Of a stretch of DNA of 64,000 nt, positions 27,883 through 35,775 are shown in pieces. The DNA is from Mucilaginibacter inviolabilis (lineage in GTDB: Bacteria > Bacteroidota > Bacteroidia > Sphingobacteriales > Sphingobacteriaceae), in the NCBI RefSeq assembly GCF_011089895.1, contig NZ_JAANAT010000001.1, positions 2,852,001 to 2,916,000 of the forward strand. Direction: 5' to 3'. A program made the translations under genes and the position numbers. Under the pieces are notes generated by a model. It ran no database searches and had not been told where the DNA came from. It was given only the letters and a program-made list of their open reading frames with translations. Positions within the stretch are counted from its first letter, which is position 1. Each line of letters opens with the position of its first letter.

Positions 27883-28263
27883 ATGATCATGACCAAAAGA
27901 GTTTCGATTACCCCCGCAGCCGAGAAAGTGATAGACGACTTACGCGGTAAATTTGGCGAACTTATGTTTCACCAAAGCGGTGGATGCTGTGACGGCTCAT
28001 CGCCTATGTGCTTTGAAAAGGGCGAGTTTAAAATAGGCAGTAATGATGTTAAAATAGGCGACATTTATGGCTGCGAATTTTTCATGAGCATTGATCAGTT
28101 TGAGTACTGGAAGCATACACACTTAACACTTGATGTTACTCCTGGCCGCGGTTCCAGCTTTTCGTTAGAAATACCTATGGGCATCCGTTTTATCATTCGA
28201 TCGAGATTATTTACCGATGCTGAATTAAATGATCTGGAGCCTGTTGAGTATTTTGAATCCTGA
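27883..28263 (+). CDS. DUF779 domain-containing protein
   Basis: Small cytoplasmic protein of 126 residues covering one DUF779 domain. The hallmark is HQSGGCCDGSSPMCF near 28-42, three cysteines that look able to bind metal, followed by GDIYGCEFFMSIDQFEYWKHTHL and the GRGSSFSLE strand. In other bacteria DUF779 genes sit next to aldehyde dehydrogenases; a role in enzyme maturation or aldehyde handling has been supposed, but I know of no firm function. A second in-frame ATG two codons later (27889) is an equally good start. It is separated from the upstream dehydrogenase by a terminator-like hairpin. Confidence 0.87.
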   Translation: MIMTKRVSITPAAEKVIDDLRGKFGELMFHQSGGCCDGSSPMCFEKGEFKIGSNDVKIGDIYGCEFFMSIDQFEYWKHTHLTLDVTPGRGSSFSLEIPMGIRFIIRSRLFTDAELNDLEPVEYFES

Positions 28264-28302
28264 TCTATTTTAAGAAATACACTTTGATATTCTGAATATT
28301 TA

Positions 28303-28327
28303 TATATTTGCAAAATATTTGACAAAT
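28303..28327 (+). promoter_or_regulatory. -7 box overlapping a MarR operator candidate
   Basis: TATATTTG at 28303-28310 is a perfect Bacteroidota -7 box, with a TTTG at 28283-28286 slightly closer than usual as a possible -33. Overlapping it is the nested inverted repeat ATTTG (28306-28310) and CAAAT (28323-28327), around the near-palindrome CAAAATATTTG. A dimeric MarR protein bound here would cover the start site, suggesting autorepression. Confidence 0.55.
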
Positions 28328-28346
28328 CAAGTACTTTACAACAAAA

Positions 28347-28778
28347 ATGACTGATATCAATTCCACATTAAAATTCATCATTAACCTGGCAAAGGCGCAA
28401 ACTATAGTGAACCGCCGCTTTGATGCCCAGCTGAGCGGTTACGGCTTAGGATTTAATGACTTTGTAATACTATACCACCTGTCGCAGGCACCACATGAAA
28501 AAATGAGAAGGGTTGACCTGGCCGATAAAATTGGCTTTACGGCATCAGGCATTACCCGTATGTTGGCCCCTATGGAAAAAATTGGGCTGGTATCACGTGA
28601 AAGCAATGAACGCGATGCCCGGGTAAGTTATGTGGTACTGGCCCCAGGTGGTAAACGTTTGCTGGAAGAATCGGTAAAAACAGCCGAACACGTAGCACTC
28701 GATATTTTCCCAAAATCAAAAATCAAAAAAATTGAAAAACTCCCTGAAATATTGGATGGCATTGGAGGCCTTTTATGA
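28347..28778 (+). CDS. MarR family transcriptional regulator
   Basis: Winged-helix regulator of 143 residues. The central DNA-binding part reads MRRVDLADKIGFTASGITRMLAPMEKIGLVSRESNERDARVSYV: the recognition helix followed by the basic beta wing with the D-x-R motif usual in MarR proteins. The N- and C-terminal helices form the dimer interface. Its stop overlaps the ATG of the phosphotransferase gene by 4 bp, so the two are co-translated. A palindromic operator candidate overlaps its own promoter box at 28303-28327. Confidence 0.88.
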   Translation: MTDINSTLKFIINLAKAQTIVNRRFDAQLSGYGLGFNDFVILYHLSQAPHEKMRRVDLADKIGFTASGITRMLAPMEKIGLVSRESNERDARVSYVVLAPGGKRLLEESVKTAEHVALDIFPKSKIKKIEKLPEILDGIGGLL

Positions 28779-29806
28779 AAACAGATCTATTAACAACTAC
28801 TATACCCGAAAGCAAATTTAGTGCTGTAAAAAATGCGCTTAAATACCTATTTAATCATAATGAGATTGAGGACATACAATTACTAACCGGCGGTCTTTCA
28901 TCAGCATTAGTGTATCGTATGACTGTCGAAGGTAAAGATTACCTGCTCCGCATAGTGATGCATGCTGATGAAATGCATGATCCACCGCGTCAACATATTT
29001 GTATGGGATTGGCTGCCTCGGCTAACATAGCGCCACATGTTTATTATTCTAATGATGAGGATGCCCTGGCTATAACAGACTTTGTACAAAATAAATCTTT
29101 ACGTGAAGGTTTTGCTTCGGGCAAGGACCTCATTACGGCGCTGGGTAACACCATTAAAGCCATGCATGAGCTCCCTCTTTTTCCAAAACTGGTAAACTTT
29201 TTAGATGGGGTTGATATATTTATAGAACAGTTTAAAGCATTACATATATTCCCCGAACATGTTACCGCGGAGTATTTTTCTCTTTACGCCGAAATTCAGA
29301 AGGCATACCCTCGTCATGACACCGATATGGTATCGAGCCATAACGACTTGAATCCCAATAACATTTTGTTTGATGGAAAAAAGATCTGGGTGATTGATTG
29401 GGAAGCCGCTTTTCAGAACGACAGATATGTGGATCTGGCTATTGTAGCTAAAACTTTTGTCCACAATCAGGAGGATGAAGCTATTTTTTTGCAGACCTAC
29501 TTTGGGGAGCAATTGGATGAATATAAAAGAGCGCGCTTTTTCCTGATGCAGCAAATATGCCGTATGTATTACGCTATGATCATGCTCAAGTTAGCAGCTG
29601 CTCAAAAACCTGCCAATCACGTGCACGATACCGATATGGTTCAGCCGGGAATGGCCGAATTCGGAGCTATGCTGATGAGCGGAAAAATATTACTGGATAC
29701 CTATGAGGGTAAATTACAATATGGTAAAATATTGTTAAATACGATGTTGGCGGCCATGAAAACTGAAAGGTTTAAGGCAGCTATTGATATGATGCGGGTA
29801 TTTTAA
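28775..29806 (+). CDS. Aminoglycoside phosphotransferase/choline kinase-like protein
   Basis: Protein-kinase-like phosphotransferase of 343 residues. The N-lobe has the glycine loop LLTGGLSSALVYRM and a YLLRIV lysine-less strand. The C-lobe carries the catalytic loop SHNDLNPNNILFD (Brenner-type HxDxxxxN) and the metal-binding DWEAAFQND. The substrate is unknown; homologues phosphorylate choline, small hydroxylated metabolites or aminoglycosides. Co-translation with a MarR regulator suggests a response to a toxic or signalling small molecule. No mobile element or other resistance gene is nearby, so a resistance role is not supported. Confidence 0.82.
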   Translation: MKTDLLTTTIPESKFSAVKNALKYLFNHNEIEDIQLLTGGLSSALVYRMTVEGKDYLLRIVMHADEMHDPPRQHICMGLAASANIAPHVYYSNDEDALAITDFVQNKSLREGFASGKDLITALGNTIKAMHELPLFPKLVNFLDGVDIFIEQFKALHIFPEHVTAEYFSLYAEIQKAYPRHDTDMVSSHNDLNPNNILFDGKKIWVIDWEAAFQNDRYVDLAIVAKTFVHNQEDEAIFLQTYFGEQLDEYKRARFFLMQQICRMYYAMIMLKLAAAQKPANHVHDTDMVQPGMAEFGAMLMSGKILLDTYEGKLQYGKILLNTMLAAMKTERFKAAIDMMRVF

Positions 29807-29877
29807 TTAATGGAGGGCAATCATTAACCCTGAAGGCCGAATAAGCCGCCTGGATATTGGACAAGCCAATTACTAAA

Positions 29878-29916
29878 AAACAAGAAGCCTTTACGCTGGG
29901 TAAAGGCTTCTTGTTT
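29878..29916. terminator. Bidirectional intrinsic terminator
   Basis: A perfect 17-bp stem (29878-29894 with 29900-29916) with a 5-nt loop, A-flanked on the left and T-ending on the right. It lies between the convergent phosphotransferase and YCII genes and can stop transcription from both sides. Confidence 0.85.
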
Positions 29917-29929
29917 AAACCACATTATT

Positions 29930-30271
29930 TTATAAAGGGTTAATTTCTCTTACTTCTACGTTGCCGCCAAAAGCTAAAATAGGGCAGCCTTTAGCCAATT
30001 CAGCAGCCTCTTCTAATGATTCGGCTTTAACCAGGGTATAACCACCGATCAGTTCTTTAATTTCGGTATAGGGGCCATCGGTAATAACATTATTGCTTCT
30101 CACCACTTTACCATCCCCAAACAGGCGATTTCCACGATTAACCAGTTTATTTTGAGCAGCGATACCGCCTACCCAATCCATCCATTTTTGGGTAATAGCC
30201 TGCATTTCTTCTGGTGATCCTTGTGGTGCACCAACAGAATTGTTTCTGAATACAAATAGGAACTCTTTCAT
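29930..30271 (-). CDS. YCII/DGPF-domain protein
   Basis: Small ferredoxin-like-fold protein of 113 residues in the YCII-related (DGPF) family. It shows the start KEFLFVFRN and the family motif ITDGPYTEIKELIGGYTLVKAES with the DGP triad, followed by the AAELAKGCP helix. DGPF proteins often accompany ECF sigma factors in other bacteria, but none is next to it here. No enzymatic activity has been established for this branch to my knowledge. It is a single-gene unit. Confidence 0.87.
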   Translation of the reverse strand: MKEFLFVFRNNSVGAPQGSPEEMQAITQKWMDWVGGIAAQNKLVNRGNRLFGDGKVVRSNNVITDGPYTEIKELIGGYTLVKAESLEEAAELAKGCPILAFGGNVEVREINPL

Positions 30272-30425
30272 TTTATTAAGTTTTTAAGTTTTAAAATCTA
30301 ATGACGAACACTCTTTTTAAAACTGGACAAATAGGTTAAAATATTTTCAGGGCGGTGGAAAATTGAAGAATGAGTACCAATACCGAAACAAACTTATAAT
30401 TTTACCAGATATCGGAGGCTATAAA

Positions 30426-30902
30426 ATGGAGCAAATAAATATTAGAAAAGCAGAGTTAAAAGACCTGGATATATTGTTTGAATTTAAACAGGCATTGGTA
30501 GAGTCTGAACGTCCTTTTGATCGTACCTTAAAACCCGGGCCACTTTATTATTATAACATCCCCGAATTAATTGAAGCCACAGATGCCAGAATGATAGTAG
30601 CAGAAGTGGATTCACAACTTATTGGTTGTGGTTATGCCCGTATTGTTGATTCCAAACCTTATTTAAAACATCAGCAGCACGCTCACCTGGGTTTTATGTA
30701 TGTAATGCCTGAGCACAGGGGCAAAGGTGTAAACAAATTAATTATAGATGCCCTTAAACAATGGTCTGAACAGCAGGGTATCACCGAGATAAGACTGGAG
30801 GTTTATGCCGTTAATACCGCTGCATTAAAAGCCTATGAAAAAGTAGGATTTGCACCTCATATGTTAACCATGCGATTGGGTTTAGCAGACGATAAGAGTT
30901 AG
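30426..30902 (+). CDS. GNAT family N-acetyltransferase
   Basis: Acetyltransferase of 158 residues with the GNAT fold. MYVMPEHRGKGVNKLII is the acetyl-CoA pyrophosphate-binding motif A (R/Q-x-x-G-x-G/A form), followed by EIRLEVYAVNTAALKAYEKVGF, the motif B region. A TTG at 30363 would extend the frame. The ATG at 30426 is chosen because a strong GGAGG lies 7 bp before it (30414-30418), one of the few clear Shine-Dalgarno sites in this window, and the GNAT fold starts there. The substrate is unknown. Confidence 0.86.
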   Translation: MEQINIRKAELKDLDILFEFKQALVESERPFDRTLKPGPLYYYNIPELIEATDARMIVAEVDSQLIGCGYARIVDSKPYLKHQQHAHLGFMYVMPEHRGKGVNKLIIDALKQWSEQQGITEIRLEVYAVNTAALKAYEKVGFAPHMLTMRLGLADDKS

Positions 30903-30903
30903 A

Positions 30904-31314
30904 CTATTGTTCTTTCTTCAATTTTTCGCGATGATCTATACCCCATTTGATCATTTCAAATATGATATGCCCAAAAGTTTTACAATAATCTGTTGATTCA
31001 TATTCCACCAAAATCGGCGGACCCGGGTTCACCGTCCGCGTAATTAGCTTATTCAATTCCATATCCCTTAACTCTCTCGAAAGCATCCTGGTAGTTATGC
31101 CCGGTATACTCCGTTCAATTTCCCTGAAACGTTTGTTGCCGTTGCATATAGAGTTGATAATGGGCAACTTCCACTTGCCACCGATTACATAAATGGTGTC
31201 CTGCAATGCCTGAATTTCCCGTGCCTCATTTCTTTTACCGTCAATGCCATAAATAACCTCATGCATGGCTTTAATTTCCGGTGTCATGTTATCTAATGAA
31301 TATTCTGTTCCCAT
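30904..31314 (-). CDS. HxlR family transcriptional regulator
   Basis: Winged-helix regulator of 136 residues. The HxlR domain covers about 38-130, with YVIGGKWKLPIINSICNGNKRFREIERSIPGITTRMLSRELRDME, the usual G-x-W-x-x-P-I-L-x-x-L start and recognition helix. There is an N-terminal extension of about 35 residues. It is divergent from the SDR gene with 88 bp between starts, the standard arrangement for an HxlR protein controlling an oxidoreductase in response to reactive electrophiles or redox signals. The only cysteines (in SICNGN and DYCKTF) could be sensory. Confidence 0.88.
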   Translation of the reverse strand: MGTEYSLDNMTPEIKAMHEVIYGIDGKRNEAREIQALQDTIYVIGGKWKLPIINSICNGNKRFREIERSIPGITTRMLSRELRDMELNKLITRTVNPGPPILVEYESTDYCKTFGHIIFEMIKWGIDHREKLKKEQ

Positions 31315-31369
31315 ACTGCTACTTGGTATACTCTGTGATACTGGTTACAAAATTATATCATTTACGCAA

Positions 31370-31377
31370 TACATTTG
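31370..31377 (+). promoter_or_regulatory. -7 promoter box of the SDR gene
   Basis: TACATTTG fits the Bacteroidota -7 consensus TAnnTTTG and lies 25 bp before the SDR start codon. A GTAT/ATAC pair (31326-31329 and 31338-31341) upstream of it could be part of an HxlR operator between the divergent genes, but the arms are only 4 bp. Confidence 0.5.
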
Positions 31378-31402
31378 CATCATTAAATAAAAAAACACAG
31401 AA

Positions 31403-32146
31403 ATGAGTAATTTTCAGAACAAAATAGCCGTAGTTACAGGCGGTAATAGCGGCATAGGTTATGCGGCTGCCAAAGAGTTGAAAGAAAAAGGTGCAACCGT
31501 GATCATCACCGGTCGCCGGAAAGATGCCCTGGAAAAGGCTGCAGCCGATCTGGGTGTGACAGGACTTGTTGCCAATCAGGCTGATATCAATGACACAGAG
31601 CAGTTAGTGGCCACCGTTACCGAAAAATATGGCCAGGTTGACATTCTATTCATCAATGCAGGCATCGCTGCCATATCTCCCATCGAAAATGTTTCAGAAC
31701 AGCACTTTGATGACATCATGAACATCAACTTTAAAGGAGCCTATTTTACACTAAGTAAGTTCATCCCAATTTTGCGCGATGGTGGGTCCGTTGTTTTCCT
31801 GTCATCGATAGTTGCGAGCACAACCAGCGTTGCCTCATCCGTATATTCGGCCAGTAAAGCGGCATTAAATTCGGTGATGAAATCGGCAGCATTGGAACTG
31901 GCTCCGCGTAAAATCAGGGTAAACGCAGTAAGTCCGGGCCCTATTGCAACAGAAATCATGCACAAAGCAGGTTTAGATGATGCCACTTTAAGCACCATAA
32001 AAGACAGCCTGATCACTAAATCACCTTTGAAACGCATGGGTACTTCTGAAGAAGTAGCCAGCATAGTAACCTATCTTAGTGATGATGCGGCTGGTTTTAT
32101 CACCGGGTCCGAATTTATTATAGATGGCGGGATATTGTTAGTATAA
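31403..32146 (+). CDS. SDR family NAD(P)-dependent oxidoreductase
   Basis: Classical short-chain dehydrogenase/reductase of 247 residues. The cofactor motif VVTGGNSGIGYAAA is at 10-23, the NAG motif FINAGIAAI near 87, the catalytic Ser in FLSSIVAST, and the YxxxK pair in SSVYSASKAALNSVMK. The arginine after the second strand (ITGRRKDA) favours NADPH. The C-terminal SPGPIATEI and GSEFIIDGG segments are standard. It is probably regulated by the divergent HxlR gene. The substrate is not evident; such pairs often handle quinones or carbonyls. Confidence 0.9.
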   Translation: MSNFQNKIAVVTGGNSGIGYAAAKELKEKGATVIITGRRKDALEKAAADLGVTGLVANQADINDTEQLVATVTEKYGQVDILFINAGIAAISPIENVSEQHFDDIMNINFKGAYFTLSKFIPILRDGGSVVFLSSIVASTTSVASSVYSASKAALNSVMKSAALELAPRKIRVNAVSPGPIATEIMHKAGLDDATLSTIKDSLITKSPLKRMGTSEEVASIVTYLSDDAAGFITGSEFIIDGGILLV

Positions 32147-32167
32147 CTGCATCTTTTATAATTTAAA

Positions 32168-32194
32168 ACAGGGTGGCCCAACAGGCTGCCCTGT
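32168..32194 (+). terminator. Weak terminator hairpin after the SDR gene
   Basis: An 11-bp stem (32168-32178 with 32184-32194, including two G-T pairs) and 5-nt loop lie about 20 bp past the SDR stop. Only a short T/A-rich tail follows, so termination strength is uncertain. Confidence 0.45.
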
Positions 32195-32201
32195 TCTATA
32201 T

Positions 32202-32240
32202 ATAGGCGAAAATTAAATTTAAGTCGTAATTTTCGCCTAT
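32202..32240 (+). promoter_or_regulatory. 14-bp perfect inverted repeat ending in the AraC start codon
   Basis: ATAGGCGAAAATTA at 32202-32215 is repeated exactly in inverted form at 32227-32240, with an 11-nt spacer. The right arm ends on the A and T of the ATG of the following AraC gene. As RNA it would fold into a stable stem hiding the start codon. As DNA it would be a large dyad for a dimeric protein. Either way it is well placed to control this gene. Confidence 0.65.
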
Positions 32241-33051
32241 GCATATCAGGAATCTTACTCAAAAGTTCGACATCGCCTATGTCATTAAAAATGAATGGCA
32301 CCTGCCTGTGCATAAACACACCCATTACGAATTACAATATATCATGCGAGGCAAAGGGCAGCACATGATTAACGACCGTAGTTATCCGTACCAAAAAGGT
32401 GATCTGTTTGTACTCGCACCGCAGGATACCCACTTTTTTGTTTTTGAGGAAAAATGTGTGATCTGCATTATCAAATTTCATGAAGGCTTTTTCCAGGATC
32501 TGTTACTTGATGCCGATTTTAAACAGGTATTTACCCGCTTATCATCACCACATCGCAAAATGGATCTGGCGGGGAGCAGGCAGCAGATCATCCAACTGAT
32601 GGATTTGATTATAGCCGAACACCGGAAAAAAAACAGCTATCAAAATATCATCATCAAAAATGCACTGGCATTGGTGCTATCCATTATGGCTAAAGAAACC
32701 GATCAAAATATGGTTAAGCCAAAAGATGATAAGATACAGACCATACTCAATTATATTGATCAGCATATCACCAATAAACAATTATTATCCCTCCAAAATA
32801 TTGCCGATACATTTTATATCAGCAAAACCTATTTTAACCAGTATTTCAGTAAGGCTACAGGAAGTTCCTACAAAAAATATATACAGGAATACGCCCTAAA
32901 GCTAATCGCCCACCAGTTGATCTATCGGGACAAAACCTTGTCGCAGCTGGCAGATGAATTTGGGTACACCGATGAAAGCCATTTAAGTAATGCTTTTAAA
33001 GCACATTTTCAGCAAACTCCTTCAGCCTTCAAAAAGGCAAACCAGGTATAA
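32239..33051 (+). CDS. AraC family regulator with N-terminal cupin
   Basis: Regulator of 270 residues. The N-terminal cupin (about 15-85) shows HLPVHKHTHYELQYIMRGKG and a YPYQKGDLFVLAP strand, the usual AraC_binding pattern. The C-terminal DNA-binding domain carries SLQNIADTFYISKTYFNQYFSKATG and LSQLADEFGYTDESHLSNAFK, the two helix-turn-helix units. The ligand and target are unknown. It follows the SDR gene by 92 bp on the same strand, so it might regulate that region. Its start codon lies in a perfect inverted repeat. Confidence 0.88.
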   Translation: MHIRNLTQKFDIAYVIKNEWHLPVHKHTHYELQYIMRGKGQHMINDRSYPYQKGDLFVLAPQDTHFFVFEEKCVICIIKFHEGFFQDLLLDADFKQVFTRLSSPHRKMDLAGSRQQIIQLMDLIIAEHRKKNSYQNIIIKNALALVLSIMAKETDQNMVKPKDDKIQTILNYIDQHITNKQLLSLQNIADTFYISKTYFNQYFSKATGSSYKKYIQEYALKLIAHQLIYRDKTLSQLADEFGYTDESHLSNAFKAHFQQTPSAFKKANQV

Positions 33052-33121
33052 GTATCCACTTCTCATAACCATATAAAAGACTGGTTCATCGCACCTCAAG
33101 CTCAAACAAAATATATCAGAT

Positions 33122-33793
33122 ATGTGTTGGCCATTTATAAACCTAATACTTATGGTTTTTTTATCACGCCTGCTTTATTTTATAAGCCATCACGGATTTC
33201 TGTTTGCACTTTGCCTCATGGTAATTGCCATACTACTTGCTTTTAAATTTGGTAAAATAGCCTTTCCCATCGCAGCTTTTATACTATCAATTATTGGCGC
33301 TTTTACCACACAATATTTAAATGCAGCGTTTTTGAATGCCTTTGGAACAAGAACTACTGCGGTAATTACCAAGGCTACAGAAACCAACTCCACCCTTAAC
33401 GACTCGCCCATATTTGACTACGATTTTATTGTAAAAAAACTGGACGGGAGCTATACTCAAGGCACTTTTTCAACCATGACGGCTGCCATTTATCCTATTG
33501 CAAATTCCATTAATATACCGCAGGAAGGGCAGGAATTTCCAGCCAAATTTATCCCTGGATATGAAAAAAACATTGTGATTTTATACGATGAATCGGAAGA
33601 TGGAAAACATGCCAAATTATCCGAAGGGCTAAGCGATCTGAATAAAGCTCGTATTCAATATGAAACCAGTCCAAACGATCACAGTTTTTTACAGGAATAT
33701 GTTAACGCGCTGGAGAAATTCATCCGGGAAAATAAAGATCAGGATATGACAGAATATGAAACTAAACTCGCGGAATTGAAGAAGGCATTATGA
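33122..33793 (+). CDS. Hypothetical membrane-anchored protein
   Basis: I do not recognise the family. The protein has 223 residues: two or three hydrophobic helices in the first 70 (FLFALCLMVIAILLAFKFG and IAFPIAAFILSIIGAF are the clearest), then a soluble beta-rich domain (about 75-160) and a charged helical C-terminus. The segment GQEFPAKFIPGYEKNIVILYD resembles DUF3592-like extracytoplasmic domains, but this is only an impression. An alternative start at 33152 would remove 10 residues before the first helix. It is a single gene between the AraC and histidine kinase genes. Confidence 0.65.
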   Translation: MCWPFINLILMVFLSRLLYFISHHGFLFALCLMVIAILLAFKFGKIAFPIAAFILSIIGAFTTQYLNAAFLNAFGTRTTAVITKATETNSTLNDSPIFDYDFIVKKLDGSYTQGTFSTMTAAIYPIANSINIPQEGQEFPAKFIPGYEKNIVILYDESEDGKHAKLSEGLSDLNKARIQYETSPNDHSFLQEYVNALEKFIRENKDQDMTEYETKLAELKKAL

Positions 33794-33852
33794 TATGTTA
33801 TCAAAAAGATCAATAACAACTTCTTTATATTCAGCTAGCATCTTATCCAACT

Positions 33853-35037
33853 CTATTTTACTGGTATTTGTAAAGTGAAACAAACCTCTCCATCAGCAGA
33901 GCTTACCGTAAGCGTGCCTTCATGCGCATTGGCAATTTCAGAGGCAATGTATAAACCGAGCCCTAACCCCTTTTGGCCAGGCTTAATATCTCCGCGTGAA
34001 AATGGCTGAAAAAGTCGTTCCATGATTTCTTCGGATATTTGCTCAGCAAAATTAGATACCGACAAAACAAACCCGTTCTCAACAGTAAAAGCCTTTACAT
34101 CAATCGGAGTGTCCTTTTCTCCATGCGCGAGCGCATTACTTAATAAATTTGAAAACAACTGGGCTATGCGCCTTCTATCACAATTTACCGGCTGAGTTAT
34201 ATGGAGTTGAACATTGATAACACGATCGGGCCATATTAATCTTAGCTCGGTGAGTACCTGGTTAAGTGTATCTGCCAAAGGTTCATCATTTTTCCGGATC
34301 AGGGTAATTCCCCCACCCAATCGGCCACTTGCAAAATCAAGGATATTCTCAATCATTTCCTTCATCCGGTATGATGAATCCTGCACAATGGTGGCCAAAC
34401 GCTTGGTACGTTCATCAAGCGGCATCCGCAATAACAGTTGGGCTACGTTTGAAACTGCCCCAAGTGGATTACGCAGATCATGCCCCAGTATAGCAATAAA
34501 CTGTTCGCGCAGCTCTGCGGTTTTGAGCTCATCCTTCAACTTCGACTCACTTAGCGCAAGCCGCTCTATTGCATTCAGATGGAAAGCGATCAACTCGGCA
34601 AAAAGTTTAAACATACCTATGGTTTCAGGATTCTTTAAACGGGCCGGCCGGGGGTCGATAGCGCACAATGTACCAAAAAAGCTTCCGTCCTTAAGCATAA
34701 TTGGCATAGAAATATAGCTCTGGATGCCATACATTGCCGGGGTATGGTGATGTGCGTAAAGCTCATCCTCGACTACATGGTCAATTACAACGGCCTGGTG
34801 ATTTTGGCGTATTTCATGGCAAATGGTGGTTTCTACTTTTAATTCACTACCGGGTTTTAGGCCAAATTGTATCTCATCACGAACAGCACAGGCTATCCAC
34901 CTGTCTGAGGTAACCCGGGCTACCGCGGCAAAGCCCATTCCCGTGGTTCGGCAAATAACTTCTAATATGGAGGGTACTGCGTCTATACTGCTTACAGCCT
35001 CAACATCAGCCATAAAATCCGTTTCAATATTTGCCAA
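33853..35037 (-). CDS. GAF-domain sensor histidine kinase
   Basis: Soluble histidine kinase of 394 residues. The GAF domain spans about 20-160 (with ICRTTGMGFAAVARVTSDRW and FFGTLCAIDPRPA). The HisKA helix has the phospho-accepting H186 in AILGHDLRNPLG. The HATPase part has the N box QLFSNLLSNALAHG and the G2 box KGLGLGLYIASEIANAHEG. There is no transmembrane segment, so it senses a cytoplasmic signal through GAF. No response regulator is adjacent, so its partner must be elsewhere. Confidence 0.9.
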   Translation of the reverse strand: MANIETDFMADVEAVSSIDAVPSILEVICRTTGMGFAAVARVTSDRWIACAVRDEIQFGLKPGSELKVETTICHEIRQNHQAVVIDHVVEDELYAHHHTPAMYGIQSYISMPIMLKDGSFFGTLCAIDPRPARLKNPETIGMFKLFAELIAFHLNAIERLALSESKLKDELKTAELREQFIAILGHDLRNPLGAVSNVAQLLLRMPLDERTKRLATIVQDSSYRMKEMIENILDFASGRLGGGITLIRKNDEPLADTLNQVLTELRLIWPDRVINVQLHITQPVNCDRRRIAQLFSNLLSNALAHGEKDTPIDVKAFTVENGFVLSVSNFAEQISEEIMERLFQPFSRGDIKPGQKGLGLGLYIASEIANAHEGTLTVSSADGEVCFTLQIPVK

Positions 35038-35201
35038 TTTGTGTTTTCTAATTGCACACTATACTACAAATTAAAATTATTATTTACAAATACAAAAAAA
35101 GACATCATCATTACCCCCTTCTATTAAAATTTATACTATATTAAGCATCCTTAATAATAACATAAACTACGTATTAAATAAAAATACCTGCTTTATATCC
35201 C

Positions 35202-35624
35202 ATGCAAATACACCAGCAAATGCTTCTGCTTAAAGAACGAAAGAGAGGCTTTCATTTAATTACCACCGAAGTTATACATGCCCTGCCGCAACTAGGGCAA
35301 ATTAAAACCGGGATTATGCAGGTTTTTATTCAACACACTTCGGCGTCCCTAACCATTAATGAAAATGCCGACCCTACAGTTCGGCGTGATTTTGAAATGT
35401 ATTTTAGCAAAACCGTCCCCGAAAATGACCCCGACTATCATCATGATGATGAGGGGCCTGATGATATGCCCGCACATTTAAAAGCCGCTTTACTGGGCAG
35501 CTCGGTCATGATCCCCATCCGTAACGGCAGGTTGGCATTGGGTATGTGGCAGGGTATTTATTTGTGCGAACACCGTAACTATGGTGGCCAGCGCAACCTG
35601 ATTATTACCGCCTGGGGCGAATAA
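35202..35624 (+). CDS. YjbQ family protein (UPF0047)
   Basis: Single-domain protein of 140 residues in the YjbQ/UPF0047 family, described in some organisms as a secondary thiamine-phosphate synthase. Conserved motifs are FIQHTSASLTINENADP (about 44-60), DYHHDDEGPDDMPAHLKAALLG with the histidine/aspartate cluster, and LGMWQGIYLCEHRNYGG near the C-terminus. It forms a trimer with a possible metal site in known structures. It is transcribed alone and no thiamine gene is nearby, so the in vivo role is open. Confidence 0.9.
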   Translation: MQIHQQMLLLKERKRGFHLITTEVIHALPQLGQIKTGIMQVFIQHTSASLTINENADPTVRRDFEMYFSKTVPENDPDYHHDDEGPDDMPAHLKAALLGSSVMIPIRNGRLALGMWQGIYLCEHRNYGGQRNLIITAWGE

Positions 35625-35775
35625 TTGCTCATTATTATACCGCCGGTCATTCATCTTATTCCTCTGATATTTTTATTTAATATATATTCAACCCTGCGTA
35701 TTTTATTTCGTATACATTATATTTAGATTATAGTCTCAACTCCGTAAAAGTTGCTGGTTAACGAAATACCATTTC

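Noticed and set aside
28775..29806. Considered as an acquired antibiotic resistance gene
   Set aside because: No mobile element or other resistance gene is nearby, and the fold also covers choline and metabolite kinases.
34214..34717. A 167-codon plus-strand open frame inside the GAF histidine kinase gene
   Set aside because: Serine-rich antisense translation of the kinase; no domain, signal or start context of its own.
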